From the NCBI GenBank assembly GCA_028711675.1, contig JAQTRT010000004.1:1-34133 (forward strand): a stretch of 34,133 nucleotides of DNA, read 5' to 3'. The notes beneath the pieces were generated by a model, which saw only the letters and a list, made by a program, of their open reading frames with translations, searched no databases and was not told the origin of the DNA. This DNA is from a bacterium. Lineage in GTDB: Bacteria > Spirochaetota > JAHITG01. Of the stretch, positions 24,752 through 33,362 are shown piece after piece (within the stretch, counting starts at the first letter, position 1; every line of letters begins with the position of its first letter). Both the position numbers and the translations under genes were made by a program.

Positions 24752-25740
24752 ACAAGCATTTAAATTATGCTATTTTAAAGAATTATGAGAAGAAAAAAAT
24801 TCTGGTGACAGGCGGAGCCGGTTTTGTCGGCAGTAACCTGGTTAAAGAGCTTATCCAGCTGGGAGCGGATGTAACGGTCCTGGATGACCTGTTCACGGGT
24901 TCCCTGGACCATTTAAAGGGAGTGAACGGCTATCATTTTATTAAAGGAGATGTAAGGGACGAGAAATTGATACCTGAGACTGTCGGGGAGTTTGAATATG
25001 TTTTCCACCTGGCAGCCCGGAACATCATTATTTCCCTGAAGAACCCGAAAGAAGATTACAGCGTCAACATCGGCGGCACCTTGAATTTGCTGATGGCACT
25101 CAGGGACTCGAAGAATCTCCGGAAACTGATCTATTCCTCGTCCGTTTCCATCTACGGGAATCCAAGGTATCTTCCTATCAACGAGGATGATCCTATCAGC
25201 CTGCTGAACCCGTATGCCACCAGTAAATTCGCGGGCGAGAATTATACCGTTGTCTTCTATGAGAACTTTAACCTGCCTGTTACTGTTGTGCGTTATTCCA
25301 ACGTGTACGGGGATTTTCAATCCCCGCGTAATCCTTACTGCGGAGTGGTGGGCAAGTTCATCGAAAAGATCAGCAGGGGCCAGGTTCCTGAGATACACGG
25401 CGACGGCGCCCAGACACGGGATTTTACTTATATCAAGGATGCTGTGGAGGCCACGCTCCTGGCCGGTATCCTGGAAAGAAGCATGGGTGAGATCTTTAAC
25501 GTGGGAACAGGCGTGGAAACGAGCATCAATTATCTGACCGAGGTTCTGCTGGACATCTATGATAAAAAGGAGCTGAAACTGAAATATATCGATAAACGGG
25601 ATATTGATAACATCCGGCGCCGGGTCGTGAACATTGAAAAGATAAGGCAGAAATTAAAATGGTTCCCCCAATATAATCTGAAACGGGGTTTGATGAACAC
25701 AGTGGAGTGGTATGAGAAACACAAGGCAGGGGAGAAATGA
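24748..25740 (+). CDS. NAD-dependent nucleotide-sugar epimerase/dehydratase (GalE-like SDR)
   Basis: A 330-residue extended SDR. It shows KILVTGGAGFVGSNLVKEL (17-35), a VLDDLFTGSLDHL segment, FHLAARN, SSSVSIYGN and Y-x3-K as PYATSKFAGENY, followed by RYSNVYGDFQSPRNPYCGVV and GDGAQTRDFTYIKD. The layout fits UDP-hexose or UDP-uronate 4-epimerases and related decarboxylases or dehydratases. AAGGA (24736-24740) is 7 bases before ATG 24748, which overlaps the GT2 stop; an in-frame ATG at 24700 would lie inside the GT2 gene and is not needed. The serine of the usual SSAAVYG motif appears as SSSVSIYG, still consistent with activity. It may prepare the sugar used by the adjoining GT2/GT-C pair. The substrate cannot be fixed. 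Confidence 0.82.
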   Translation: MNKHLNYAILKNYEKKKILVTGGAGFVGSNLVKELIQLGADVTVLDDLFTGSLDHLKGVNGYHFIKGDVRDEKLIPETVGEFEYVFHLAARNIIISLKNPKEDYSVNIGGTLNLLMALRDSKNLRKLIYSSSVSIYGNPRYLPINEDDPISLLNPYATSKFAGENYTVVFYENFNLPVTVVRYSNVYGDFQSPRNPYCGVVGKFIEKISRGQVPEIHGDGAQTRDFTYIKDAVEATLLAGILERSMGEIFNVGTGVETSINYLTEVLLDIYDKKELKLKYIDKRDIDNIRRRVVNIEKIRQKLKWFPQYNLKRGLMNTVEWYEKHKAGEK

Positions 25741-25808
25741 CCGGTCCGGTCAAGCCCCCACATTTAATTTTTTTTTGCTAATTTATTTTAAAAGAATAGG
25801 TTAACGAT
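25738..25808 (+). other. gap with a small palindrome and a T-run
   Basis: The stop codon of the epimerase gene is the start of the 15-base inverted repeat TGACCGG-T-CCGGTCA (25738-25752). A run of nine T lies at 25768-25776, 15 bases beyond it, too far for a standard intrinsic terminator. This is the only real spacing (68 bases) in the packed stretch from 19475 to the window end. A weak terminator or internal promoter is possible but not shown. Confidence 0.35.
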
Positions 25809-27083
25809 ATGGAAAATATTTTAATGAGAGATAAGATCAATGCATTTTTTGACCGGGCTATCCGGGTCAGCCTTATTGTTTTTGCCGTCGGGTCCCCTTT
25901 CTCCATCAGTTTTGCCCAATTCGGCCTTGTTCCGGCCATTCTCTTCTGGCTCACCCAGGGAATACTCAATAAGTTCAAAGGTGTAAAAGGAACGCCGGTT
26001 GATATTCCCGTGATGATATTCCTGGCCGGACAGCTGATCACCAGTATCTTCTGTGAATATTCCAAAACAGCTTTTGCGGAATACCAGGGTGAATGGCAGA
26101 TCCTGATGCTGTATGTGATCATGAACAAGGTAGACCGGGAGTTCGGTAAAAAGCTCATTAAGATCCTTTTTGTCGTCTGTGTTCTCGTTTCCCTTTTCGG
26201 GTTTTACCAGCATTTTACCGGATGGGGCCTGAAGATACATAATTTCAGGGTCGAGGCCATCCGCCTGAAAACAAGCACCTATATTTTTTATGATATCGTA
26301 GGAGGGTTCGGGCTTCATCTTACGTTCGGCGGGTATTATATGATGATCGCCCTGCTGGGCTGGGTTTATCTTATCAGGGAAAAAAAGAACAGGCTGTTTT
26401 TTATCATCGGCACGGTCATCATCACCCTGGCGGTCGTGGGGAGCTATGCGCGTACCGCCTGGTTCGGGATCCTGGCCGGGGCCTTGTTTCTGATCTTTAT
26501 CCTGGTAAAGGAGAAGAAAAAACTGTTATCATGCCTTTTGATCCTTCTGCTGGTTGTGGGAAGTATGATGTTCCTGAAACCTGTCCGTAACAGGGCTTTA
26601 AGCATCAAGAACCTTACACATGACAGACGTTACCAGATCTGGCGGGTAGCCCTGCTGATGATCAAAGACCATCCTTTCCTGGGCGTCGGGAACGGCAATT
26701 TTATGAGATATTATCCCGGGTACGCTATGAAAGAAACCCCGGGTTCCCTGTTCCCTCCGGATAAGCCCATGGGCCATCCGCACAATGATCTGCTCATTGT
26801 TTATCTGACCGCGGGTCTGACAGGTTTCATCGGATACCTGCTTATGTGGTTCACGCTTTTTCAGCAGGGATTGAAATATATGAGGACCAGCCCGGACCAA
26901 AAGTACCTGATGGCAGGCCTGCTGGCCGGTCTGGCGGCTTTTTTTGTGGCAGGTCTGGGCCAGTGTTATTTTACGGCCAGTACGAATTCCATGCTCCTCT
27001 GGTTCTTCATCAGCATGGTTTCTCTTTTATTGATGGAAAAAGATAAGCAGGATTTCCCCGTTAATCCGTTTAGGAGAAAATGA
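25809..27083 (+). CDS. O-antigen ligase/polymerase-like membrane protein (Wzy_C type), second
   Basis: A 424-residue hydrophobic protein with ten to twelve segments. It carries GSYARTAWFGILAGALFLIFILVKEKKK, the Wzy_C entry pattern with conserved Arg-Thr, then the external loop with HPFLGVGNGNFM and MGHPHNDLLIVYLTAGLTGFIGYL. The PHN element before a helix with Gly-x2-Gly is a hallmark of the O-antigen ligase family (PF04932), including WaaL, where external His and Arg residues are required. ATG 25809 is chosen; ATG 25824 is also possible, and neither has a strong Shine-Dalgarno. It ends in a 4-base overlap with a small hydrophobic protein. Of the three Wzy-like proteins here, this one has the most ligase-like motifs, but polymerase function is not excluded. 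Confidence 0.82.
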   Translation: MENILMRDKINAFFDRAIRVSLIVFAVGSPFSISFAQFGLVPAILFWLTQGILNKFKGVKGTPVDIPVMIFLAGQLITSIFCEYSKTAFAEYQGEWQILMLYVIMNKVDREFGKKLIKILFVVCVLVSLFGFYQHFTGWGLKIHNFRVEAIRLKTSTYIFYDIVGGFGLHLTFGGYYMMIALLGWVYLIREKKNRLFFIIGTVIITLAVVGSYARTAWFGILAGALFLIFILVKEKKKLLSCLLILLLVVGSMMFLKPVRNRALSIKNLTHDRRYQIWRVALLMIKDHPFLGVGNGNFMRYYPGYAMKETPGSLFPPDKPMGHPHNDLLIVYLTAGLTGFIGYLLMWFTLFQQGLKYMRTSPDQKYLMAGLLAGLAAFFVAGLGQCYFTASTNSMLLWFFISMVSLLLMEKDKQDFPVNPFRRK

Positions 27084-27475
27084 ATTTGGCTTACGGTATC
27101 CTGGTATTATTGGTCTCCCATGTGCTTTTTTTATTCAGGAACAAAGAGGTCATTGTCCTTCTGTTTTCCGTGGATACGCTGGTCCTGTCCCTCCTCCTCC
27201 CTCTTTTTTTTCGTTTCATTCTCGTTCTTCTTTTTGTTGTTTATCTCTTGTCCCATTTAAGGACAGGATTCCCGGTGCTGAAAAACCATGGTTTTTTTTT
27301 CCTTGTCCTGCTGCTGGGCAGCTGTTATTTTTACGCTTATTATTTTTTCATCATCCATTTCCCTTATCTGGTCCATCGGACCATGCCCCCGGATAAACTG
27401 GCGGTTTTTCCCTGCCTGATCCTTTTTTTCGCCGGATGGCTTGTGGCATATGAGAAATATTTTAAAAAACCTTAA
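27080..27475 (+). CDS. small hydrophobic protein between two Wzy-like genes
   Basis: A 131-residue protein, nearly all hydrophobic, with about four membrane segments and few charged residues (RNKE near 20-23, the HLRTGF turn near 79-84 and a KYFKKP end). Its start overlaps the second Wzy-like gene by 4 bases (ATGA), and its end overlaps the third Wzy-like gene by 26 bases, so it is clearly translated as part of the run. No family recognised. It could be an accessory membrane subunit of a Wzy/ligase protein, or a remnant; coding character is supported by the overlaps and even hydrophobic pattern. Confidence 0.6.
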   Translation: MNLAYGILVLLVSHVLFLFRNKEVIVLLFSVDTLVLSLLLPLFFRFILVLLFVVYLLSHLRTGFPVLKNHGFFFLVLLLGSCYFYAYYFFIIHFPYLVHRTMPPDKLAVFPCLILFFAGWLVAYEKYFKKP

Positions 27476-28763
27476 TATCCATGATTACCTGATCATGCTG
27501 CTCCTGTTGATCCCTTTTTTCCCTTTGAGCCCCATCCCTTTCTCCATCGGCCATATTTACTGTCATGAGATCATCGTTTTGTCCTATTCTCTGGGGAACC
27601 TTCTCCTTTTCCTTTTTAATAAAGAGGAGAGAAAAAGTATTGTCCGTTTTAACGATATCCAGAAAACCGGACTGATGCTCCTTATCTTCGTTCTCATTAA
27701 TTTCCTGTTCTCGTTCCAGCTTTTGAAAGGCATGGATCAGGCCAATTTCATCAAAAGCATCAAGGTCCACATTAATGTGCTTCGGGGATACGGCGCGTTC
27801 TTCATGGTCTTTATTCTTTTCAGTCATAATGTACGGAAGAGTACATTAAAGACTAAAGGCATCATCACCCTGCTCTTTACGGTCTTTTGCATCAATCTGT
27901 TGTTTTTTTTTATCCTGCTGCTTCCTCATGTGGAATTAAAGAAACTGATCCTGAACACCCAGTATTATCTTGAGTTCAGGAATAAATCCATTGATTATAA
28001 ATATAATTTTCCGGACGGTGCGTACGCACTGTTCATTATGGCTTTTTCCCATTATCTTTTCTGCTGTTATCAAAAAACATACCAGAGGATTCTCCTGGGA
28101 TTCGGATTTATCCTGAGCATTATCACGATCTTCGCCACTTTTTCAAGGATCTTTTTACCGGGATTTTTCCTGCTTATCCTTTTCTTCCTTATTTTCCTTT
28201 ATCCCGGGAAAGTAAAGCTGGTCTTCCTGGGTTTGGGGGCCTTTTTCCTTTCCCTGGGCGGGTTCCGGATTATCTGGGAGCGCCTGGTCCATTACCGGTT
28301 CAATATTACAGGGATCGGCTCAGGCCGTTTTGTTCTGGTGAGCTCCATTTTTAATATTTTTGCTGATAACATCAATAACCTTCTATACGGGATCGGGACA
28401 GGAAATTATTTTTATTATACGCATTCCTATGTGCTTAATCCGATCTTTGTGGGCTACAGCACTCCGCATAACCAGTTCCTGACTGTCCTGACCGATACGG
28501 GTCTGTTGGGGTATTTTCTTTTTTTATTTTTCCTTCTCTCGCTCATCAGGCAGGCCTGGAAAAATGCACGCTCCGTGCTCCTTCCTGAAATGAAAACGTT
28601 TTACCTGGGCCTTATGGGCCTGTTCCTGACATTCTGTTCTATGTCCTTGTTTGCTGAGATGATCGTCAGTTATCATCCGCCCATGAACCATTATCTGGTC
28701 TATCTCTGGATGGTCTTAAGCCTCTGCAGTGTCCCCGGTGATGTGTCCTGCCATGAAGCATAA
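27450..28763 (+). CDS. O-antigen polymerase/ligase-like membrane protein (Wzy_C type), third
   Basis: A 437-residue hydrophobic protein with about eleven segments. TIFATFSRIFLPGFFLLILFFLIFLYPGKVK gives the Wzy_C segment with Ser-Arg, and later GIGTGNYFYYTH and YSTPHNQFLTVLTDTGLLGYFLFLFFLLSLI repeat the PHN then Gly-x2-Gly pattern of O-antigen ligases. Start ATG 27450 is preferred over in-frame TTG 27441; no clear Shine-Dalgarno exists, so translation is probably coupled to the 131-residue protein it overlaps. The 3' end overlaps the flippase gene by 11 bases. With 10696 and 25809 this makes three such proteins in one locus. Immediately before wzx, it is the most natural candidate for the repeat-unit polymerase, by position only. 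Confidence 0.78.
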   Translation: MRNILKNLNIHDYLIMLLLLIPFFPLSPIPFSIGHIYCHEIIVLSYSLGNLLLFLFNKEERKSIVRFNDIQKTGLMLLIFVLINFLFSFQLLKGMDQANFIKSIKVHINVLRGYGAFFMVFILFSHNVRKSTLKTKGIITLLFTVFCINLLFFFILLLPHVELKKLILNTQYYLEFRNKSIDYKYNFPDGAYALFIMAFSHYLFCCYQKTYQRILLGFGFILSIITIFATFSRIFLPGFFLLILFFLIFLYPGKVKLVFLGLGAFFLSLGGFRIIWERLVHYRFNITGIGSGRFVLVSSIFNIFADNINNLLYGIGTGNYFYYTHSYVLNPIFVGYSTPHNQFLTVLTDTGLLGYFLFLFFLLSLIRQAWKNARSVLLPEMKTFYLGLMGLFLTFCSMSLFAEMIVSYHPPMNHYLVYLWMVLSLCSVPGDVSCHEA

Positions 28764-30183
28764 ATTCTTAAAAAACGCCTCATTTTATTTTTCCGCCAAG
28801 ATCGTCTCGTTTATTTGTTCCTTCTTTGCGGCTGTCCTGATGGGCCGCTACCTCGGGGTCAGCCATTACGGTATCTATAGTTTTGCCATAGCCATCGGGA
28901 ATATCCTTGTGGTTTTCCTGAACATGGGAGCGCGCAATTTTATCACGCGCGAGATCATTCATCAGTCGCGTTTCATCGACCGGTTCCTGGGTAATATTTT
29001 CCTGATCCGCTTTATCCTTGTCTTATTGATGGAAGCGGGATTATTCATATATTTACAATTGAGCCGTTTCGATACTTTGACCAATATCGTCGTGGTCGTG
29101 GTGGTCAATACGGTTTTCCTGAATTCTTTCCTGATGATCTACTTTGCCCTGTACAGGGCAAAGGAGGTCTATACCATTGAGATCCTGAACGAGATCATCA
29201 TAAGTGCCCTGACCGTTCTGGGGTATTTCGTCATATTACGGAGCGGATACCGGATCAAGACCCTTGTCCTTTTCCTTCTGTCGCTCTCGTTTGTCCAGAA
29301 CCTGATCCTGGGCTACCGTTCCGCCAGACTGATGAACATATCCTGGACCGGTTCTCTGAGGAGGGCGAATCTTAAGGATGCTGTAAAGGTTTTTTATGAC
29401 ACACTTCCTTTTTTCCTGACCTCGGTTTTTTCCGTTATTTATTTCCGCATCGCCACGATCATGCTGAGGATGTACTGTTCTTCCTGGGAAGTGGGATTAT
29501 ATTCCAGTGCCTATAAGTTCCTGGAAATGAGCTCCTATCTGCCTGATACCATCGTTTACATCCTGTTCCCCATCCTGATCAAGCAGTCTCTGAAAAACCA
29601 CAAGAACCTTGTTTTTTATTACCAGAAGGTCTTCAAGTTCTTTCTCCTGATCGTCATTCCCCTGGCCCTGATCCTTAATATTTATTCGGGCGATGTGATC
29701 CGCCTTATCTGGGGCCCTCAGTTTTTTTCCGCGGGCCGCCCGCTCAGGGTCCTGGCTTTTGCTATTATTTTCCTTTTCTTCAATTATATCATGGGTAATA
29801 TCATTGTAGCCCTGAAACAGGAGAAATACCTGACGCTCAATACCTTTATCACAGCGCTGGTCAATATAGCGGCTAATCTTTATTTCATCCCCCGGTATAA
29901 GGAACTGGGCGCAGCCTGGACCACGATCATTTCCGAAGGCTTGTTCTGTGTGTTGAATTATATCGTCATCAGCCGGACCCTTACCCGTCAGGCCATGCCT
30001 CTTCCTGTGTTCAGCAGGATCATAGGCGTTAATATCCTTTTTATTGTGTTTATCCGGTTCGTTTCCATCCCGTCCCTTTTTGTGGGTCCTCTGGTCTATC
30101 TGGCCTTTTATACCGGCCTGGTCCTTCTTTTCAGGGTCCTGGACGAATCGGATTATCGGCTGATCAGCGTGAACAGATCATGA
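28753..30183 (+). CDS. Wzx-like polysaccharide flippase (MOP superfamily)
   Basis: A 476-residue protein with twelve to fourteen membrane segments. The N-terminus KNASFYFSAKIVSFICSFFAAVLMGRYLGVSHYGIYSFA is the standard opening of polysaccharide-transport proteins of the MATE/MOP group (PF01943), and NMGARNFITREI, SAYKFLEMSSYLPDTIVYILFPILIK and ARVLAF-like text (RPLRVLAFAIIFLFFNYI) follow in the expected places. It moves undecaprenyl-diphosphate-linked repeat units across the inner membrane. ATG 28753 overlaps the previous gene by 11 bases; in-frame GTG 28729 and ATG 28741 are alternatives. The end overlaps the next GT4 gene by 4 bases. Its presence, and the absence of an ABC transporter, support a Wzx/Wzy export route. 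Lipopolysaccharide, capsule or exopolysaccharide flippases are not distinguishable. Confidence 0.88.
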   Translation: MKHKFLKNASFYFSAKIVSFICSFFAAVLMGRYLGVSHYGIYSFAIAIGNILVVFLNMGARNFITREIIHQSRFIDRFLGNIFLIRFILVLLMEAGLFIYLQLSRFDTLTNIVVVVVVNTVFLNSFLMIYFALYRAKEVYTIEILNEIIISALTVLGYFVILRSGYRIKTLVLFLLSLSFVQNLILGYRSARLMNISWTGSLRRANLKDAVKVFYDTLPFFLTSVFSVIYFRIATIMLRMYCSSWEVGLYSSAYKFLEMSSYLPDTIVYILFPILIKQSLKNHKNLVFYYQKVFKFFLLIVIPLALILNIYSGDVIRLIWGPQFFSAGRPLRVLAFAIIFLFFNYIMGNIIVALKQEKYLTLNTFITALVNIAANLYFIPRYKELGAAWTTIISEGLFCVLNYIVISRTLTRQAMPLPVFSRIIGVNILFIVFIRFVSIPSLFVGPLVYLAFYTGLVLLFRVLDESDYRLISVNRS

Positions 30184-31382
30184 AAGATAAGAGCGTTCTC
30201 TTCATTGCTTATGACAGCCTTACGAAACCCATCCTGCAGTCACAGGGTCTGCCGCATCTCCGGATGCTGTGCCGGAACGGATTCCGCTGCGGGCTGGTCA
30301 CGTTCGAAACAAAGGCCCCTGACCGCCTGGAGGCTGAAAAACTCCTGGGCCCTGTCAGATGGTATCCGGTCAGACAGCGGCTGCTGAGGCTCAAACCGCA
30401 GAGCTTATGGGATATCCTTCAAGGTGTGTTCCGTGTTTTTTTTATCCTGTTGAAAGACCGGTATGCCATTCTTCACTGCCGGAGTCATATTGCAGAAGCC
30501 ATAGGCCTGGTTAATTCGCTTCTCTTACGGAAAAAGAATATTTTTGATATGAGAGGGCTTTATCCGGACGAGTATGTGCTTTCCGGCTATATCAGGAAAC
30601 GGTCCTTTCTGTATAAGCTCTATAAGAGCCTGGAATATGTGGAGGTGAAGCTTTGCTCCAGAGTGGTCGTGGTTTCGGAACGGTTCAGAAAATATATCAA
30701 TCTTCTGTATCTCCATGACCGGCCCGGGTCAGGGAAGATCCGGGTCATTCCCTGTGCTGCGGACCTGAGCCGTTTCAGGTACAACAGCCCGGCACGCCGC
30801 AGGATCAGGACGGCACTGAACCTGGAGAAGCGACTGGTATTTGTGTATTCCGGGTCTCTGGCTGAGTGGCATTTATGGAGAAAGTCAATTGATTTTTTCA
30901 GGGTCATCAGGAAGAGGATCCGGAATGCTTTTTTCCTGTTCCTGACATATGAACCCAGCCGGCCTGTAGAGGAATATTTTAAAGAGAAGAAAGTCAATTC
31001 AAGGGACTTTCGCATTCTGAACCTGAGATCCGAAGATGTCCCCTCTTATCTCCTGGCCGGTGACTTTGGCTTGATGTTCATCCGTCCGGATATTTCCAAA
31101 CAGGTCTGTTCGCCGATCAAGTTCGGCGAATACCTGGCTTGCGGCCTCCCTGTCATTACCAATTACGGAATTGGGGATACGGCCCGATACATCGGCCGGT
31201 ACAAGACCGGTCTTCTGTACACTATGGATGAACTGTCGCGGCCGGGTATGATCAATATGAAATTCATGACAGAGTCCGGTAAAGTAAAAAGGCTCAATGG
31301 CCCGGCCGTAGCCCGGAGGTTTTTTGATCTCCGGAGCGCGGTTCGTGCTTACAGGCGTATTTACGAGGAATTGCTCTCTTGA
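30180..31382 (+). CDS. GT4-like glycosyltransferase
   Basis: A 400-residue predicted GT-B enzyme. The N-terminal half has LFIAYDSLTKPILQSQGLPHLRML, AILHCRSHIAEAIGLVNSLLL and FDMRGLYPDEYVLSGYI, with ADAVVVVSE-like CSRVVVVSERFRKYI at the domain junction. The C-terminal half has VFVYSGSLAEWHLWRKSIDFF, LNLRSEDVPSYLLAGDFGLMFIRP and SPIKFGEYLACGLPVITN, the donor-binding region where the second Glu of the GT4 pattern falls (GEYLACG). It is soluble and basic. It begins in a 4-base ATGA overlap with the flippase gene and ends in a 4-base overlap with the GT2 gene, which starts at TTG. Sugar specificity is not evident from the sequence. Confidence 0.8.
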   Translation: MKDKSVLFIAYDSLTKPILQSQGLPHLRMLCRNGFRCGLVTFETKAPDRLEAEKLLGPVRWYPVRQRLLRLKPQSLWDILQGVFRVFFILLKDRYAILHCRSHIAEAIGLVNSLLLRKKNIFDMRGLYPDEYVLSGYIRKRSFLYKLYKSLEYVEVKLCSRVVVVSERFRKYINLLYLHDRPGSGKIRVIPCAADLSRFRYNSPARRRIRTALNLEKRLVFVYSGSLAEWHLWRKSIDFFRVIRKRIRNAFFLFLTYEPSRPVEEYFKEKKVNSRDFRILNLRSEDVPSYLLAGDFGLMFIRPDISKQVCSPIKFGEYLACGLPVITNYGIGDTARYIGRYKTGLLYTMDELSRPGMINMKFMTESGKVKRLNGPAVARRFFDLRSAVRAYRRIYEELLS

Positions 31383-32263
31383 TTGAAGTGGCTGTCATCA
31401 TCGTGAATTACAGGAGCAGTCATCTGATCGCTCCTTTGATCCAAAGTATCAGGAAACATACCAGAGGTTCCCGGTATCAGATCATTGTGGTGGACAACAA
31501 TTCCCGGGATAAGGACCTTGTCTCTGTACTGGGCCGGAATGTCCGCCTGATCAAGCTGAAAGAAAACCGGGGATTTGCCGCTGGGAACAATGCCGGTATC
31601 AAGGCTGTTAAGGCCCGGTATTACTGTCTGATCAATCCGGATGTGGTTTTATTGAACGACGCCATCACAATCCTGAAAAATAACCTCAAAGGAGAATACG
31701 GTATCACCGGGCCTGCTATCTATACAGCGGAGAAAAGACAGGTCTATCCGTACTATCGTTTTGGCGATGCGCTTTACGAGATCAGCCGTCTTGCCCGGCT
31801 GGAGAGGCTTTATCAGTGGAATTATAAAAAGCATTATAGGTCAGACCGTTTCGAAGCTGACTGGGTGACCGGCGCGTTCTTTATGGTCAAACAAGATGTA
31901 ATCCAGGAGATCGGTCTTATGGACGAGGCTTATTTCCTGTATTCGGAGGAGACCGATTACTGCTGGCAGGCCCGTAAAAAAGGATGGAGGGTCCTTCTTA
32001 ACCAGGGAGCCAGGGTCATTCACCTGGAAGAAAGCTCGACAGCCAGGATCAGCGGATTCCGGCTTTATTATCAGTACAGGTCCAAACTGCGGTTCATCCG
32101 GCGGTATTACGGCTTGTTCCAGTACAGCCTCCTTAAATTATTTTATTCTTTGGATATCATTATAAAGATGCTGGTGCGCCTGGTCTTTCAGCCCGTGCAT
32201 AAGGAGAAGTTCATAAAATTTTATTTTTTGCTCCTGAAAGAGATGGTGAAGAATGAGATATGA
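31379..32263 (+). CDS. GT2-family glycosyltransferase, rhamnosyltransferase-like (WbbL type)
   Basis: A 294-residue GT-A fold enzyme. It has VAVIIVNYRSSHLIAPLI (4-21), IVVDNNSRDKD (36-46), ENRGFAAGNNAGIK (62-75), NPDVVL (86-91) as the metal-binding part, then WVTGAFFMVKQDVIQEIGLMDEAYFLYSEETDYCWQARKKGW. That last phrase is typical of the WbbL-like group, many of which transfer L-rhamnose. The start is TTG 31379, which overlaps the previous TGA (TTGA) and gives the usual short leader before the first strand. The end overlaps the GT9 gene by 11 bases. It is a possible user of the dTDP-6-deoxy sugar made by rmlA/B/D, which is inference from family habit. Confidence 0.85.
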   Translation: MIEVAVIIVNYRSSHLIAPLIQSIRKHTRGSRYQIIVVDNNSRDKDLVSVLGRNVRLIKLKENRGFAAGNNAGIKAVKARYYCLINPDVVLLNDAITILKNNLKGEYGITGPAIYTAEKRQVYPYYRFGDALYEISRLARLERLYQWNYKKHYRSDRFEADWVTGAFFMVKQDVIQEIGLMDEAYFLYSEETDYCWQARKKGWRVLLNQGARVIHLEESSTARISGFRLYYQYRSKLRFIRRYYGLFQYSLLKLFYSLDIIIKMLVRLVFQPVHKEKFIKFYFLLLKEMVKNEI

Positions 32264-33362
32264 CCTGAACGGCCGGAGGGTCCTGGTCCTGAAACTGCAG
32301 GGTCTGGGAGATACAGCGCTTCAGATCCCTTTCCTGACAGGTTTGATCCGGGAATATCCCCGGATAAAGCTGGATGTAGCTGTCAGCCGGAATGATTCGG
32401 ACATCCTGTTAAAACTTTATCCGTTCAAGAGCATCAGGACAGTCTTTGCGGTCTCTCCCGGGATCAAAGGTTATCTCGGGTTCGTTCTTAAGATGTTGTT
32501 AAGGCGTTATTATCTTATTATCCTTCCTTATAAGAGCGGTAAGAAAGAGAACCTTCTTTCTTTCCTTTCCTTCTGTCCCAGGCGTGCGGGCTTTGTGTAT
32601 TACCGGGTATGGAAGGAGTATTATCGCCCTTTGCTCGATTTTCTGGTCAACCGGCCTTTGGATCCTGATGTCCGGCGTCATTTGACGGAACTGAATACAG
32701 ACCTGCTTTCCTATTTGACCGGGAAAAAGATACAGGCAAGATTGGAAAAAAGGCCTTTGCGTCTTAATGCACGGGCCGTCGAGGCTTTTCTGCGGCAGCA
32801 GAGAATAAGGCCTTATATGGTCTTTCACCTGGGCGCGGGTGATGTGAATAAATTATGGCCCCTTGAATCGTATGTCAGGCTTCTGCGTCTGGTCCTGGAT
32901 AAGTACAGGAACGTGAAGATTGTTCTGGTGGGAAAAGGATATGATAAAGAGCTGAATCAGGCAGTCAAGGAAAAGATCGGGTCGGAGAGGATCATCAGAT
33001 ATGAACAGTATGATTTAAATGATCTGCTGGTGCTGTTGAGGAAAGCCTCTCTGGTCATGGGAAATGATTCGGGTGTCATGCACCTGGCTGCTCTGGTCCG
33101 CACGAAGGTCCTGTCCCTATGGGGTTATACGGATCCCGATCATATATCGCCTGCAGGGGAAGGGGTTTATATCATCAGGAAAAGGATCAGCTGCAGTCCT
33201 TGTTACAAGGTTACTTTTTCCGTCCCCTGCACCTATGAAAAGAAAAGGTGCCTGTATGGTATTTCTGTCGGGTCCGTGTGGCCGGTCCTGGTTAATGTGA
33301 TGGAAGGAAAGAAGGTCAAAGGTAAAAAATTGAACACGGGCGCCACAATCGTCACGGTATGA
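32253..33362 (+). CDS. GT9-family glycosyltransferase (heptosyltransferase-like)
   Basis: A 369-residue GT-B enzyme. It opens RRVLVLKLQGLGDTALQIPFLTGLI (8-32), the GT9 signature of ADP-heptose transferases, and later has VFHLGAGDVNKLWPLESYVRLL, KIVLVGKGYDKE and MGNDSGVMHLAALVRTKVLSLWGYTDP (269 onward), with Asp 272 and Ser 273 in the conserved donor-binding segment. A Cys-Ser-Pro-Cys pair and a third and fourth Cys (ISCSPCYK, PCTYEKKRCL) at the C-terminus are common in the family. GT9 enzymes normally build the lipopolysaccharide inner core, so a lipid A-core link is possible; others act in O-antigen loci. The start ATG 32253 overlaps the GT2 gene by 11 bases. Whether heptose is the sugar is not shown. 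Confidence 0.87.
   Translation: MRYDLNGRRVLVLKLQGLGDTALQIPFLTGLIREYPRIKLDVAVSRNDSDILLKLYPFKSIRTVFAVSPGIKGYLGFVLKMLLRRYYLIILPYKSGKKENLLSFLSFCPRRAGFVYYRVWKEYYRPLLDFLVNRPLDPDVRRHLTELNTDLLSYLTGKKIQARLEKRPLRLNARAVEAFLRQQRIRPYMVFHLGAGDVNKLWPLESYVRLLRLVLDKYRNVKIVLVGKGYDKELNQAVKEKIGSERIIRYEQYDLNDLLVLLRKASLVMGNDSGVMHLAALVRTKVLSLWGYTDPDHISPAGEGVYIIRKRISCSPCYKVTFSVPCTYEKKRCLYGISVGSVWPVLVNVMEGKKVKGKKLNTGATIVTV

Noticed and set aside
25768..25776. An intrinsic terminator after the epimerase gene.
   Set aside because: The T-run is 15 bases away from the only small palindrome, so the geometry is wrong; reported only as a gap with weak features.
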